From: Capsicum annuum
Lineage: Eukaryota; Streptophyta; Magnoliopsida; Solanales; Solanaceae
NCBI RefSeq assembly: GCF_002878395.1
Contig: NW_025850773.1
Span: 410,998-474,997, forward strand
Length of the DNA: 64,000 bases
Direction: 5' to 3'
A program made the translations under genes and the position numbers. This document shows, piece by piece, positions 39,195 through 50,654 of this stretch. Below the pieces are notes generated by a model. It did not search any database and was not told where the DNA came from. It worked only from the letters and a program-made list of their open reading frames with translations. Position 1 is the first letter of the stretch, and each line of letters opens with the position of its first letter.

Positions 39195-41540
39195 TCAGTA
39201 AATTCCATCATTGACTAATTCTTCTTCAATTACCTTCTTCTTCTTCTTCTTCTTCTTCTTCTTCTTCTTCTCCTCCCCCTTCCTCCTCCTCGTCCTCCTT
39301 CTTCTTCTTCTCCTCCCCCTTCCTCCTCCTCGTCCTCCTTCTTCTTCTTCTCCTCCCCCTCCTCCTCCTTCTCTTCTTCTTCTTCTTCTTTTTCTTCTTC
39401 TTCTTCTTCTTCTTCTTCTTCTTCTTCTTCTTCTTCTTCTTCTTCTTCTTCTTCTGCTTTTCTTTTCTTCTTTCTTCTTCTTCTTCTTCTTCTTCTTCTT
39501 CTTCTTCTTCTTCTTCTTCTTCATCTTCTGCTCCTTCTCCTTCTTCTTCTTCTTCTGCTCCTTCTCCTCCTTCTCCTTCTTCTTCTTCTTCTCCTTCTCC
39601 TCCTCTCCCTCCCCCTCCTCCTCTTCCTCCTCCTCCTTCTCTTCCTTCTCCTTCTCCTCCTTCTTCTCCTTCTTCTTCTTCTTCTTCTCCTCCTCCTTCT
39701 TCTTCATCTCATTCTTCTTCGTCTCCTTCTTCTTCTCCTCCCCCTTCTTCTCCTTCTTCTTCTCCTCCCCCTTCCTCCTCCTCGTCCTCCTTCTTCTTCT
39801 TCTCCTCCCCCTTCCTCCTCCTCGTCCTCCTTCTTCTTCTTCTCCTGTTCCTCCTCCTCTTTCTCTTGTTCTTCTTCTTCTTCTTCTTCTTTTCTTTCTT
39901 TCTTTCTTCTTCTTCTTCTTCTTCTGCTACATTCTCCTCCTCCATTTCTTTTTATTTTTTCTCTTCTTCACCTTTTTCATCTGCTACATCCATGTTTGTC
40001 ACTGCGACTGTAAGTTCTTCGAGATTTAGTTGATGCCGGCTAAGAGGGAGGCTATCAAGGTGAACTATATTATTTTGAAAGGATTACTAAACATATGCAA
40101 CAAAATTAAATTCAAAAAGCAAAAAATAAATTAATTTACCTTCTTCTTGTTGTTTTTTCTTATTCTTCTTGATTCTCCTCAGCCTCTCATCTCTAACAAA
40201 AGAAGCAATATCCAGTACACTTTTCTCGAGCAAGGCAATGCGCTCGTACAAATCATCATCATTCGAAGCGTCTGGTGAAGTTTTGAGTCCATTTGAACCA
40301 TCATGATGACAAGTGTGTGGTATCGAAGAAGATGGGGAATGGGCAGGGGAGAATCCAATGACTTGTCGGCGTACCTTCCCGGATAAGGAACGACCTCATA
40401 TATCCAAACCTGCAATCAATAGAAGCACAAGTAAGTCTACAGTGTCTATATATTACTGCATAAATATGTAGGGATCTATAATAAATCAATAGGGTAGTTG
40501 ATTATGAGTACCAGAAACACCCAGGAAAAGCCAAATAACCCGTACGATGCATTATTCCTCTTGACAAAAGCTTCTTTTTTCTTGGTCAGATCAGTTTTCT
40601 TTTTTTTCCAGATAGCTCAAGGTCAGCTCAAAGGACTCTTTTGCCCATGGATACCCCCCAAAGAATTATAAATCAGCCGCCACCTTAATGTGGTCTGAAT
40701 CACCTTCTTTGATGGGTCCTTTGCTAACAACATCACGTGCACAAACCAAACCAAAGCATACTTCAACTTTTGTTGATTATTCAGCCTATTACCTTTTATC
40801 AGACTAATCAAGTTTGCAGCAATAATGGTCTTATTCTTCGTCACCTTAAAATGAAAGCTTTTTTTATTTTGGAGGACTTTGTTCATTTTTGATTCACGGG
40901 GATATGCTGAACAATTCAGCCTCATAATCAAAGAAAATTCCTTTAAGCCAAAAAAAAATTGGCTTACCGTTCACACAAAACCAAATTTCATATAGTTTTA
41001 TTTTTATTTTTTATACGTCGCAGCAACATATAATGAACCATCTATCCATTAAACATAAAATATTCTGAAATATGCCTCGAGTGTCCGAAACATGTCTTCT
41101 TAAAATCACAATACAACTTTTGTTCAACAAGAACCCGTCTAAACTCTCGATACACCGCCATTCTTTCTCTCACAGACATCTTTGCAGGAAAAGATCCAAG
41201 ATCATCCATCCAGGTTGTTAGGCCATACGACTCAATGGAGATATCTCTCGCACAAATTGGCAAGGATAGGGGATCCTCCTCCCCATCTCCTCTATCTCTC
41301 CTATTCTCACCGTCCCCGCTATCACTTTCACTTTCTTCTTCGCTTTCCCCTCACTTTTACCTTTGCTATCCTCAGTATCCTCACTCTCGTGTGCACTACT
41401 TTCGTCATATTTAAAAATATCGGCAAGGATTGTTGATTCGATTTCCGACTCTAATTCATCGACTACATATTTTTTCTCTTGGAAGTTTTTAAAACTTCTT
41501 CGAATTTTTACTTTCTGCTGGTGGAAGCAGGTCTTTTAAC
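39195..41540 (-). pseudogene. MULE-1 DUF1985 gene with Lys/Glu-rich tail
   Basis: Minus-strand reading: an acidic leader (DELESEIESTILADIFKYDE, about 41465) precedes the DUF1985 core. The core has ISIESYGLTTWMDDLGSFPA and MSVRERMAVYREFRRVLVEQ (41240-41120), KTCFGHSRHISEYFMFNG, a stop-containing stretch, then MNKV, FHFKVTKNKTIIAANLISLI and KYALVWFVHVMLLAKDP (40880-40710). Middle exons are missing or degraded. LEKSVLDIASFVRDERLRRI (about 40240-40165) matches the MULE-2 gene. After an intron (about 40137-40010) the last exon encodes VADEKGEEEK and then an almost pure Lys/Glu/Arg tract to 39195. DUF1985 (PF09331) normally precedes a Ulp1-type C48 protease in plant transposon genes; no C48 domain is seen. 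A TGA at about 39708 and stops in DUF1985 break it. Confidence 0.75.
39235..39945. repeat. Long CTT/CTC pyrimidine-triplet repeat (GAA/GAG on minus), about 710 bp
   Basis: Nearly every triplet is CTT, CTC or a one-step variant. Higher-order units of about 40 bases (CTTCCTCCTCCTCGTCCTCC) recur near 39280, 39320, 39770 and 39810. In the minus-strand gene it corresponds to the Lys/Glu-rich tail. The long plus-strand ORF over it is an artefact. Confidence 0.95.
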
Positions 41541-42720
41541 TACTCTATGAACTCTTCTCATCATTTATGATCTACAGGAAAAAAACGAATCTGTAGTGGT
41601 CGATAATCAACCACTGTTCTATTAAAAAAAATGCAGCAAAAATAAATCTGCAGTGGTCGATCTATCGACCACTGGTCTATTAAGAAAAACGAAAAAATGC
41701 CTCACATCAAACATGCAATTCAAGTTTCAACTTTGGCAGTGCAATTCACAACAACAAGAACACCATTAAAATGGGTTCAATTCAGTACAAAAAATTTAAA
41801 ATCAAACGCAATATAGCTACAAAAATTGAAAAAATTTCAAATCATTATCCAAAGCAAAACCCGATAGAACATGTGAAATCGACAATGTTAACTAAAACCA
41901 CTCAAATTTTGACTAATTCAACGAAGAACAGTGCAATTTTTGTCAAGATCGAAAAACCCAACACAAAGAGTCATAAAAAAAAATTACTAAAATGGATCTA
42001 GAACTGATTGGGGAAGAAAATTACACTTACCTGAGCAAAAGAAATTCAAAAAATTCGTCTGAGGAAGCAAGAATCAGCCGAATTATTTTTTTTGAAAAAA
42101 TAGGAATCAAAATCGAGAGAAGGAAGAGTTTGAGGAGAGAGAAATATGTAGTCGAAAATATTAAATGGTTTTAATAAATATTTTCAAAATTGAAAAATAT
42201 AAAAAGGGACCATGTTGTAGTTTTAAAAAAGTTATATTTTTTCGTCAAAATTTAAAAATATTAAAGGAACCCATGAACCCACATCCCTGTCTCACTTTTT
42301 AGACCTAACCTTAAAAAATAAATGAAAAAGAAATTTAATGTCTGTGACTCAAAATAAGTTTTGAAAGTGGATAGAAATCAAAATTTTCTCAAGTTACTAT
42401 GATGAACTTTTGAGAGTGAAAAGGGACAAATTGTAAAGCATACGCAAATGATCGGCCAAGATTATATACAATGAATCTAGTTCTTGATAACATATTTTAT
42501 CCGGACAACATTTTGGATCCCACAAATTCTATTTCATTACATCTGATCACATGCATGCATGGAGTATTATATATTAAGTTAAACATCAAGCATCCATCAT
42601 GTGGTCCTACAAGCTTGGACAGAATTGTTTTGTTTCTAATACTAATGCAGTTACAAAAGTTCACACATATATATTAATTTATGTATATGGAACTAGAATG
42701 ATGATAAACTAGAGCTAGCA

Positions 42721-42942
42721 TTACGGAAATATCTTTTTCTTGTCTTCATTGAAAGGAGAAACTATAATTTTCCCCAATTTATCACATGCCATGGCCTTCA
42801 CTGACTTTTGCTCTTTGGGAAACACACTCCCAACTTTAGGCTTAAAAGGAAATACCCCATTGCTTAAGCTTGTCTCGCTTCCATTATGTCCCATGTTTCC
42901 TTTTCCATTAATGGCTAATTTGCTTCCTTTATGTGTTGCCAT
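42721..42942 (-). CDS. Small protein, 73 aa, GSVFPKEQKSVKAMA family
   Basis: Intact frame from ATG 42942 to the stop at 42721: MATHKGSKLAINGKGNMGHN, then NGVFPFKPKVGSVFPKEQKS, VKAMACDKLGKI and a Lys-rich end. It is homologous over its last 45 residues to the 65-aa protein at 57708-57905. Small plant proteins with a VFPP(K/R)...(V)KxM core are familiar, but I know no established function. There is no signal peptide or membrane segment; it is basic. A CTATATAATG word on the minus strand at about 43013-43021 is a possible TATA box about 75 bases upstream. It lies 330 bases from the MULE-1 end and is one of two credible host genes here. Confidence 0.75.
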   Translation of the reverse strand: MATHKGSKLAINGKGNMGHNGSETSLSNGVFPFKPKVGSVFPKEQKSVKAMACDKLGKIIVSPFNEDKKKIFP

Positions 42943-43752
42943 ATATCTCTCCCTCTCTTTATAGATATATATTAGTGTTTCTGGATGTTGTATATATTTC
43001 AGTTTTGCAAGTCATTATATAGAAGATCAAGCTCAAGGAGCACAAGAAGCTTCTTATCCAATTTTCTACCTTTTATTTGGTGGTAATTTAGGTAACATTG
43101 TGAAAGAGGAGACTTAGTATCAAGTCGTATGTCTTTGTGGAATATGATAAGGCATATATGCGATTGTGTGTGTTTCTTGCTGATTTTGGCTTCCAATTCT
43201 TTTCTTACATGGTCAAGACATTATTCTATTTTTAGTCGCAAAGTAGACTAGAAGTTGAATGGTATCTTTTACTACCTTTTTACTTTTTTGAACTCCCCAA
43301 TTAAAGTGGTGGGCAGGTTATACAGGTTTATCTGATGGCAAAAAGTAATTAAGTTTGCTAGTTAAATATATAAAAAATAGGATAAATTATACAAAATCAC
43401 AAACTTAAATGACCTTATTATCCAACATGCCTTATCTTTTAAACAATTATTTAAAATTTTAAATTTTATATTTTACTCTTGATACATATGAATAAAAACT
43501 CCACGCTACTTTTACTCCACAATTAAAACATGCAATCTATTTATCTTTGAAGATTTTTTTTTCAAATATTTCATCCCCTAAAATCTCTCCCAAATTATCA
43601 TCAATTGATACAACTTTCATCTCCTTTACTGCAACTTCTTTACTAATTTCATTGTTTTTTTTTTAATCTTTTTATCAACTTTTCTTTTATCAATTTTAAA
43701 TTCCTTTTCAACTTTTAAATCAGTACTCATTAAGGAAAATAGGAGAAATTAA
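42943..43752. other. 5' flank of the small gene, otherwise nothing seen
   Basis: No second gene is supported. Pyrimidine-rich leader words lie just upstream of the ATG (42943-42960). Confidence 0.45.
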
Positions 43753-44058
43753 ACAATTAGTTGTTAGATTTCCAACGAGAACGATCAAAGTAACGGTGGT
43801 GGTGAGAACGAACGACGAAGGGGTGGGGTAGCCAAGTGGCGGTGATGGTGCGGACTAGCGACGGGGGTGGTGGTAGTGGTGGATTATATATATCAAACAT
43901 AATTAAATTGAACAATCAGTTGTTAGATTTTTGACGATAACGATAAAAAAAGTGGTGATGGTGAGGACGAATGGCGGAGGGGGTAGTCAAGGTGACGGTG
44001 ATGGTGCGGGCAAATAATAGAGGGAGGAGGATTATATATATCAATCATAAGTATCAAG
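43753..44058. repeat. Tandem duplication, about 150-159 bp
   Basis: ACAATTAGTTGTTAGATTT at 43753 recurs as ACAATCAGTTGTTAGATTT at 43912. Both are followed by GA-rich GGTGGTGGTGAG-like sequence and end with GGATTATATATATCA. Confidence 0.8.
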
Positions 44059-44770
44059 ACATATACGTATGCATCAATCATATGTATCAAGAAATATACA
44101 TATGTATCAATCATATGTATCAAATAAATGTATTTAATACATCTATAAATATATATATCAATAACTTGTATATTCTTTTCATAATTTTAAGGATGATGCA
44201 TATGTTTTTTGTTCATTTAATGGTTTCACCACCCTCATTTAGTTTGAATATATCTCAATTGATACATATGATATTTTATTTAATTCCGTGATACATTTAT
44301 ACGTGCACCATTGATACATTTAATTCTGTGAGAAACGACATGTGTAACACTGATATAATAGTATGAAAAATATGTATTGGTGTTGTTAATCAGTTATTAA
44401 AATATATACATTACCAGCATGATACATTTGTTGTTGGAATAGTGGTGATACATATGACATATATTTTGTGATAGTGATTCATATTTTTAATTTATTTATA
44501 AATGTTTGATACATTTAACATATGTTTGACATACGTAAATTATTTATTTTGGTGTGAGATTGAATTTTTAATGGTTAGTGAGTAATTTTACGGTGATACA
44601 TCTGAAACTAGATGTATCATTTTCATGATTTGTGCCTGATTTTACTCCCCGTAATAATTGAAAATTAGTTACTTCCTTATTTAACTAACCACTAAATTAT
44701 AAATGTATCATAATGCATATGTATCGAGGCTAAAAATATGTATCATAAAGATTAAAATCCAGGATATCAT
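44040..44770. repeat. Cluster of GTATCAA / GATACAT words
   Basis: ATGTATCAA-type words dominate 44046-44135, the opposite orientation (TGATACAT) dominates 44235-44600, and ATGTATCA returns at 44703-44750. The orientation switch suggests subterminal arrays of an unidentified DNA transposon. No ORF is credible. Confidence 0.5.
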
Positions 44771-45290
44771 GAAATTAAATAAAATTATAAAAAAAAAAGT
44801 GTTAGAACCCATTAAAAAATTGGAATTTATGTAAGTTATGTATAAAATATTGTATGTTTTTTTATTTATTAAAATTAATATACAAAAATATATATATTTA
44901 TCCACTATTATTTTAATAAACGGCTATATATAATGTAAAAATCCCATGAAAGTGGCCTATATACTTGGAATAGCACATAAATATTTACAAAAGATTTAGT
45001 TTTAATTACATATCCTGTTACCTAATTATATATAAGTAATTTTTTTTATATCAATACATAGAATTTAATTACTTGAACTCTTTGTTGGACAGGAGTGGCG
45101 TATCGATGTATAGAGACTAATATTTCTGTTTGTGTTATAATTTACTCACCTTGTTTTAATTATCATTTTTACCAATATGACTGAGTAATTAAGTGCTAAA
45201 AGGTACTAAAAGTAATAAATATGTAGCTCATAATACAGACAAAAGTAGCTTTCTGAAAGTATTAAAATACGATTGCTTATAACTGAAAAG

Positions 45291-45709
45291 TGTTGGGTTT
45301 GAAATCGAGAGGGAGTCATGCGAAAGCTTAAAGTTTGTAAACCTTGAGACAGTAAATCAGACGACAAAGAAAACAATACTAAAAAACTATATTTTGATAT
45401 GATTTGGGCAAACGGCCTACATACTAAAAATAAAATTGAAAAAACCTAAAACCTATTGGGAGAAATCTCTCCTAAATAAGACTCTTTAAGACTATATTGT
45501 GGATGTTCTTGTGTTATGATATGAGAAGAAGGGTCTTCTATTTATAGAGTTTCAAAACCTTTCCTCCAAGAAAGAGGTTAGCCAAATATGAAAAAGTTTT
45601 ATATTTTCCTTTCAAGAAAAGTAAAAGTAATTATGGTATTACTTTATTTTCATTCTAAGAAAAAGAAAAACTTAATTTTGGTAAGAAAATCAGGGGAAAA
45701 ACCCTAACA
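45291..45709 (-). repeat. 3' LTR of TRIM-like element
   Basis: TGTTGGG...CTAACA, 419 bp, undisturbed. It shows the sequence that MULE-2 interrupts in the other LTR (CCAAGAAAGAGGTTAGCC). Confidence 0.9.
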
Positions 45710-46050
45710 AATTTTTCCTTTTTGGCTTGATTTTCTTCACTTGATCCGCCTTATTCACATCTTTGATCTTTGTTCTTCACATAATCTTCATCACTGCTGC
45801 TTGGCATGTTTAAAAATAGAGTTTTTGTGTTAAAAAAATATATGAGCCCTTTCGAGTTAAAACTTTTGGAGCCCGTAGAATTAAAAGAAAACTTTATTTT
45901 CAAATATGTGACACAGGATTGTTGAAAATATGATTGACATTCGTCTCCACATGTACCTTTTTGACATATATCTTCATTATCATCAAATTGGTTGCAACTT
46001 TAATCTTAAACTATCCTCAATCGAACCATCTGATCTTTGAACCATTGACT

Positions 46051-46060
46051 CTGATACCAT
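46051..46060 (-). other. Primer-binding site of TRIM-like element
   Basis: CTGATACCA on the plus strand is TGGTATCAG on the minus strand, the initiator tRNA-Met type site, directly next to the LTR edge at 46062. Confidence 0.8.
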
Positions 46061-46061
46061 T

Positions 46062-46353
46062 TGTTGGGTTCGAAATTGAGAGGGCGTCATGCGGAAGCTA
46101 TTAGCTGCAAACCTTAAGATGATAAATCCGATGACAAAGAAAACTAAAAACTAAAATCATATTATTAATATGGTTTGGTCAAACGACCTACATATTAAAA
46201 ATAATATTAAAAAAAAAAAACTTAAAACCTATTGGGAGAAATATCCCCTAAACAAGACTCTTTAAGACTACATTGTGGATACTCTTGTGTTATGATATGA
46301 GAAGAAGGATCTTCTATTTATAGAGTTTCAAAACCTTTCCTCCAAGAAAGAGG
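46062..46353 (-). repeat. 5' LTR of TRIM-like element, segment left of MULE-2
   Basis: It matches 45291-45585 of the intact LTR and ends at the AAGAAAGAGG target duplication of MULE-2. Confidence 0.9.
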
Positions 46354-47227
46354 GGAATAATTGGCAAAAAGGGCACTTTCCAAAACTATTTTGCCATATG
46401 CCCACTTAATTTCTTTTTGATTTATTTTTTAGATTTAGGGTATAAAAAGTGGGAAAAATGAAAAAAGTGGGGCCCACACGTGGGCCAAGTGACCAATTCA
46501 TCATTTTTATAATTTTACAAATTTAATATTATACACCTAACACCCTCCACTTATTCAAATATCAAAAAGAAAAACCTCTCTCTCTCCTCTTCAATTCTTA
46601 GCTCTCGTTTTTTAAACTTCTTCTCCCAAAAATGTTATTTTTGTTTCTTCTTCTTCTCCAGCTTCCAAGGGCACGTTATTGCTTCGCAAGGTCAGTTAAA
46701 ATTAAGTTTCGATCATTTTAAGATCTATTTAAACGATTTTCTTTGCTAATTGATTCGTAGTGATGTAGAATTTTATTTTTTTTTGAATTTGGTTGGGTAA
46801 GTAGTTAATTTTTTTTTATATAGGTAATGAATTTGATTTTGAAGAAATTGTTGAGGTTTTATGGGGTATTTTTGACAGAATTTTTTGTCGATCACGGTGT
46901 TGAATTTTGAAACTTTTGTTTAAGAGTTTTGATTTAGTTGTGATTTTTTTTAGCAATGAAGTGTTGAATGGTGGGATAATTGCTATTTGAAGAGTTATTT
47001 TTGCATTTTGATCTGAATAGTGACCTATTTCTGTCCGTAGACTCGTGGTCTATGAAATGAGAATGCCCTAGATTGAAATCAATTTTTAGACGTATGAAAT
47101 TCTTTTGAAATATGATTGCTGAAATAGTGAAAATTGAAAGATTAATAGCTAATTAGTTTGATTAGGTGCAGTAGTTTGATAGACTTGTGGTCTGTGAATT
47201 GAAAATGGGAGATTTGTTCTGCAGGTG

Positions 47228-49569
47228 TACATTGTATTGAAAATGGCTAAAAAAAACCATCCTTCCTAAATGCAAAGACGGTACCGCTTCTGATTTTACT
47301 GGTAACAGTAGAAAAAGGAAATTTGAGGCTGTTGAAAATGTCTCAAAAATGAAAAACATTCAAGAGCCAGTATCTGAATCAGATTCAGAGTTAAAAGAGA
47401 TAAGCGACTACATCGAGTCTAGTAAAGATGTTGCCAAGCGCAATGTCAGTGGTGACAGTGAAGAAAGCGAGGGAAGTGAGAGAAATAGTGATGGTGGGGA
47501 TAATGATCCCTTGTCCATGCTATCTCTTTCAAGCTGTATTTCTGTGGAGCGGTATGACCTTCGAACGATAATTGACGAGATCGGATCTTTTCCAAAAAAG
47601 ATATCAGTCAGATCAAGGATGGCTTCTTATCAAGAATTTAAGCAAGTTCTTGTCGACCAAGAATTGAAGAAAGTATTCAAGTGGTCCTGTTTTGGACACA
47701 TGAAAAACCTGTCGGAACATCTCAAGTTCAATGGGCAATTGATCTATTATTTGCTGTTGCGACACATCAAGAACGCTAAGATACATCATGAGATGTGGTT
47801 CTACGTTAAAAGCAAGCCTGCCTATTTTGGCTTGAAAGAGTTTTGTTTGATCACGAGGCTGAACTTCTCATCATTAACCCATGAATTAAAAATGAATAAG
47901 GTGTTAGCAAAGGGGGACAATTTTTACTTTAAGGTGAGGAAAAATAAAAACATTATGGCGACCAACTTGTTACACCTGCTTAGAGGAAATAAGATGAACG
48001 AGGACCAGAAGTTTAAGTGTTGTCTGCAGTAGTTCTTGCACACCATGTTGCTTGCAAAAGATTCTACGAAGGTTGTCGACACAAAACTGATTCGAATGGT
48101 CGATTTTGAGTTTATTCGAGAAGTATCCATGGGGAAAAAGAAATTTCAACTGACCATGGACTATCTAAAGAAGAAAAGTGACCTGAAGAAGCAGGGGGAA
48201 GTATTTGATGAGAAGGAGAAGTCATTCTATGCTTTATTCGAATTTTCCTGGGCATTCATGGTATCTACCATAAATCGTTTAGTGAGTTTATCGTAGATTC
48301 TCGTTTTATTTATACTCTGTCATAGACTCTGAATTCTTTTTATCACTGTTGTACTGCTTATAGATTTAGATCTATAAGGCTTTTCCTCATCTTGGAGAAT
48401 TTGCTGGAAAATTAATGGATGAGCCCTTTCTCATTTCCCGCATCCTCAGATGGCACACTACAAAAAGTAACAAGATAATCGAAGGAGACCCATTCAAGTA
48501 TAAAGAAAAAGTTACGGAGGTATGAACTTATTTTCTATTATGCAATAATACTACCGTTTTATCAAATGTTATGCAATTGTTAATTGATATTTTGTAGAAC
48601 GTGCACCCGTACATCATCCCTACTATTCGTGAGACGAAGGTGGATTACATAATTATATTTGATCCATATATGGACGAGGTGAAGAATAACATCATCGATG
48701 GCTTGAAGAAAGAGTTAGAAGGGGTGACTGTCCTTACTTCAAATGAGGACAGTGAGGATGATGGGGATTTGGGTGGTAACCCCGTTGGAGTACGTGTTGG
48801 TGATAATGATTCTCCAAGCACTTCCAATGATATAGCGGGCACCTCATCCCCCGAGAATCTTCATAAGTGTATTTCTGTGTTCGAGGAAGCAGTGTTGGAT
48901 ATTGCTGCCTATATCAGAGAGAAAAGACTGAAGTAAAAGAAAAATGATAAGCGACAACACGAGCGAGGTAACTTTATTCAATAATTGATGTTGTTAATGA
49001 ATTTTCAGCTTTTATTTATCACTAACACTTTGTAATATGATGATACAGTGCATGTGGACCTTTGTGAATCAGAGAGGAATGGAGATGGAGAAAAAAGAAA
49101 TAAAATGGATGATTTGGCTTCTGTTGTGGCAGAAAAGAAAAAAAAGGATGAAGAAGAAGAAATAGAAGAAGATAAGAGCCAAGAAAAAGGTGAAAAAGTA
49201 GCAGCTGCAGAAGTAGCAGATGAACAAAAAGGCGAGGAAGAAGAAAAAGTTGATGAAGAAGAAGTTGACAAAGCTAACAAAGAAGAATTTAAGAAAGAAG
49301 CAATAGGTGAACGAAAAGAAGAAGCTGGGGAAGAAACAACTGCTACAGGTAAAGAAAGAGAAGAAGCTGTAGAAGAAAAGGAAACTTAAGAAGCAGTAAC
49401 TACTACAAATGTTGAAAAAGAAGGAGAAGAAAGTGAGAATGTAGAAGAAGCTACAGCTGTTGAGAAAAGATAAGCTGAAGCTAACCAAAAAGATGTGGTC
49501 ATGGATATTATTGATGAAATCAATAGTAACATTTGTGTTGATGAGGAGCACGGGAAAAAAGACATTTGA
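47228..49569 (+). pseudogene. MULE-2 DUF1985 gene with Lys/Glu-rich tail
   Basis: A 5' intron appears to end at TTCTGCAG (about 47226). The first ATG (47242) is followed by an eight-A run; removing one A would join it to the long frame, so the usable start is MKNIQEPVSESDSELKEISD at 47349. DUF1985 core: RYDLRTIIDEIGSFPKKISV, WSCFGHMKNLSEHLKFNGQL, YVKSKPAYFGLKEFCLITRL, FYFKVRKNKNIMATNLLHLL (47550-47985). A TAG at 48030 replaces the Trp seen in MULE-1 (VWFVH). Further exons by GT-AG: to 48258, 48370-48519 (IYKAFPHLGEFAGKLMDEPF), 48598-48967 (EEAVLDIAAYIREKRLK, then TAA), and 49049-49569, a Lys/Glu/Ala-rich tail with two more TAA stops, ending VDEEHGKKDI. No C48 protease domain follows. Confidence 0.8.
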
Positions 49570-50654
49570 ATCCTAAGTCGTTTAATGTGTTGTTGAATGA
49601 TAAGTTGTTAGGATATGAATTTTTTTTATTTCACAAATATGAAGGTTGAAGGATCTGGTGGTAGGATATGACAATTATTCTTTTATTTTGTAAAATTTTG
49701 TATGATTCTGTACTGAATCTGTTTCTATCAAACTGATTTGTGGCATGGAATTTGATATGCAGGGTGTGGTCATAGTTGGTACAGTGTATGCTTGATATCA
49801 TAGAATGCATACTTAATCTTTCATAGACCGCATGCATAGTCTATCATTACCCTACTGATCAAATTTAAGTTGACATGTTGTTTAATCGACTATGATTTTA
49901 TCAAAAATAGTATTAACATTCTAGAAAAATAGAAGTATTATTAGTTATTCAATATCACTACATCCATCTTACACTTTCCAAAGAACGAATACTAGCATTA
50001 TAGCACATAACATCATTTTTAGGCCATTATCCCTTTCTTCGGCCAAAATTAATTTTTATTTTAGTTGATTCCTCTCTATTTGGGTGTCATGGAGCAATAG
50101 TTAAAAGTGATCCCTCTGTTCTTCGGCTTCTTTGAATAAAGTCATGATAAAATCTTTATTTTCTTTGCATTTTTGGAGCCTTTGTAGTAGATTAAATTTT
50201 GCCAAGCCTTGAAAATTTGGTGTCTCGGGTCCCGGACTCAACGTTGATGGACTGATTAGAGGTGATAGCTCATCAAGCCATTAAAAATATGAGCATGCGC
50301 CATTATCCTAGAGAAAAATTAATAATTACAGAATGACTAACTTAACTTTATAAAAAAGACACACACAGTTCATCTTCGCAATTGCACAATTATAAAATTT
50401 GCGATCAGAATTTGAGTCCGTGCGTGACGTCCTCAAGACAGCCACATTCCCAAAATGACAAATTAGAGTATTTTTAGAATTGGATGTTTGAGAGGCTTGA
50501 GACATTGTATAATTTAAAAAATCAAAACAAAGCGAATGAAATAAAATATTGAGGGATGACCAACCTTAAATATGAAGTAAAAATGAAGTGTTGACACTGA
50601 TGAATTATAAAAGTAGCCGTTTATTACCGTTGAAATAGTAATTTTATTTTATGA

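Larger units (their letters stand above)
33770..42390. mobile_element. MULE-1: complete Mutator-like element, 8.6 kb
   Basis: The direct repeat AAGTTACTA (33761-33769 and 42391-42399) is an exact 9-bp target duplication. The ends are inverted: the 20-base word CACTTTCAAAACTTATTTTG at 33790-33809 is present as a perfect inverted copy at 42350-42369, each about 20 bases from its end. Inside are a MuDRA-type transposase (+) at the left, a small conserved ORF (+), a large inverted repeat, a coiled-coil ORF, and a DUF1985 gene (-) at the right. The transposase and DUF1985 gene face each other. Both main genes are broken. Confidence 0.9.

Noticed and set aside
39211..40029. 272-residue Phe/Ser/Leu-rich plus-strand ORF
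   Set aside because: Complement of the GAA/GAG tract; the homologous gene in MULE-2 shows the minus strand is the coding side.
49069..49551. 160-residue Phe/Ser-rich minus-strand ORF
   Set aside because: Antisense of the Lys/Glu-rich exon of the MULE-2 DUF1985 gene.
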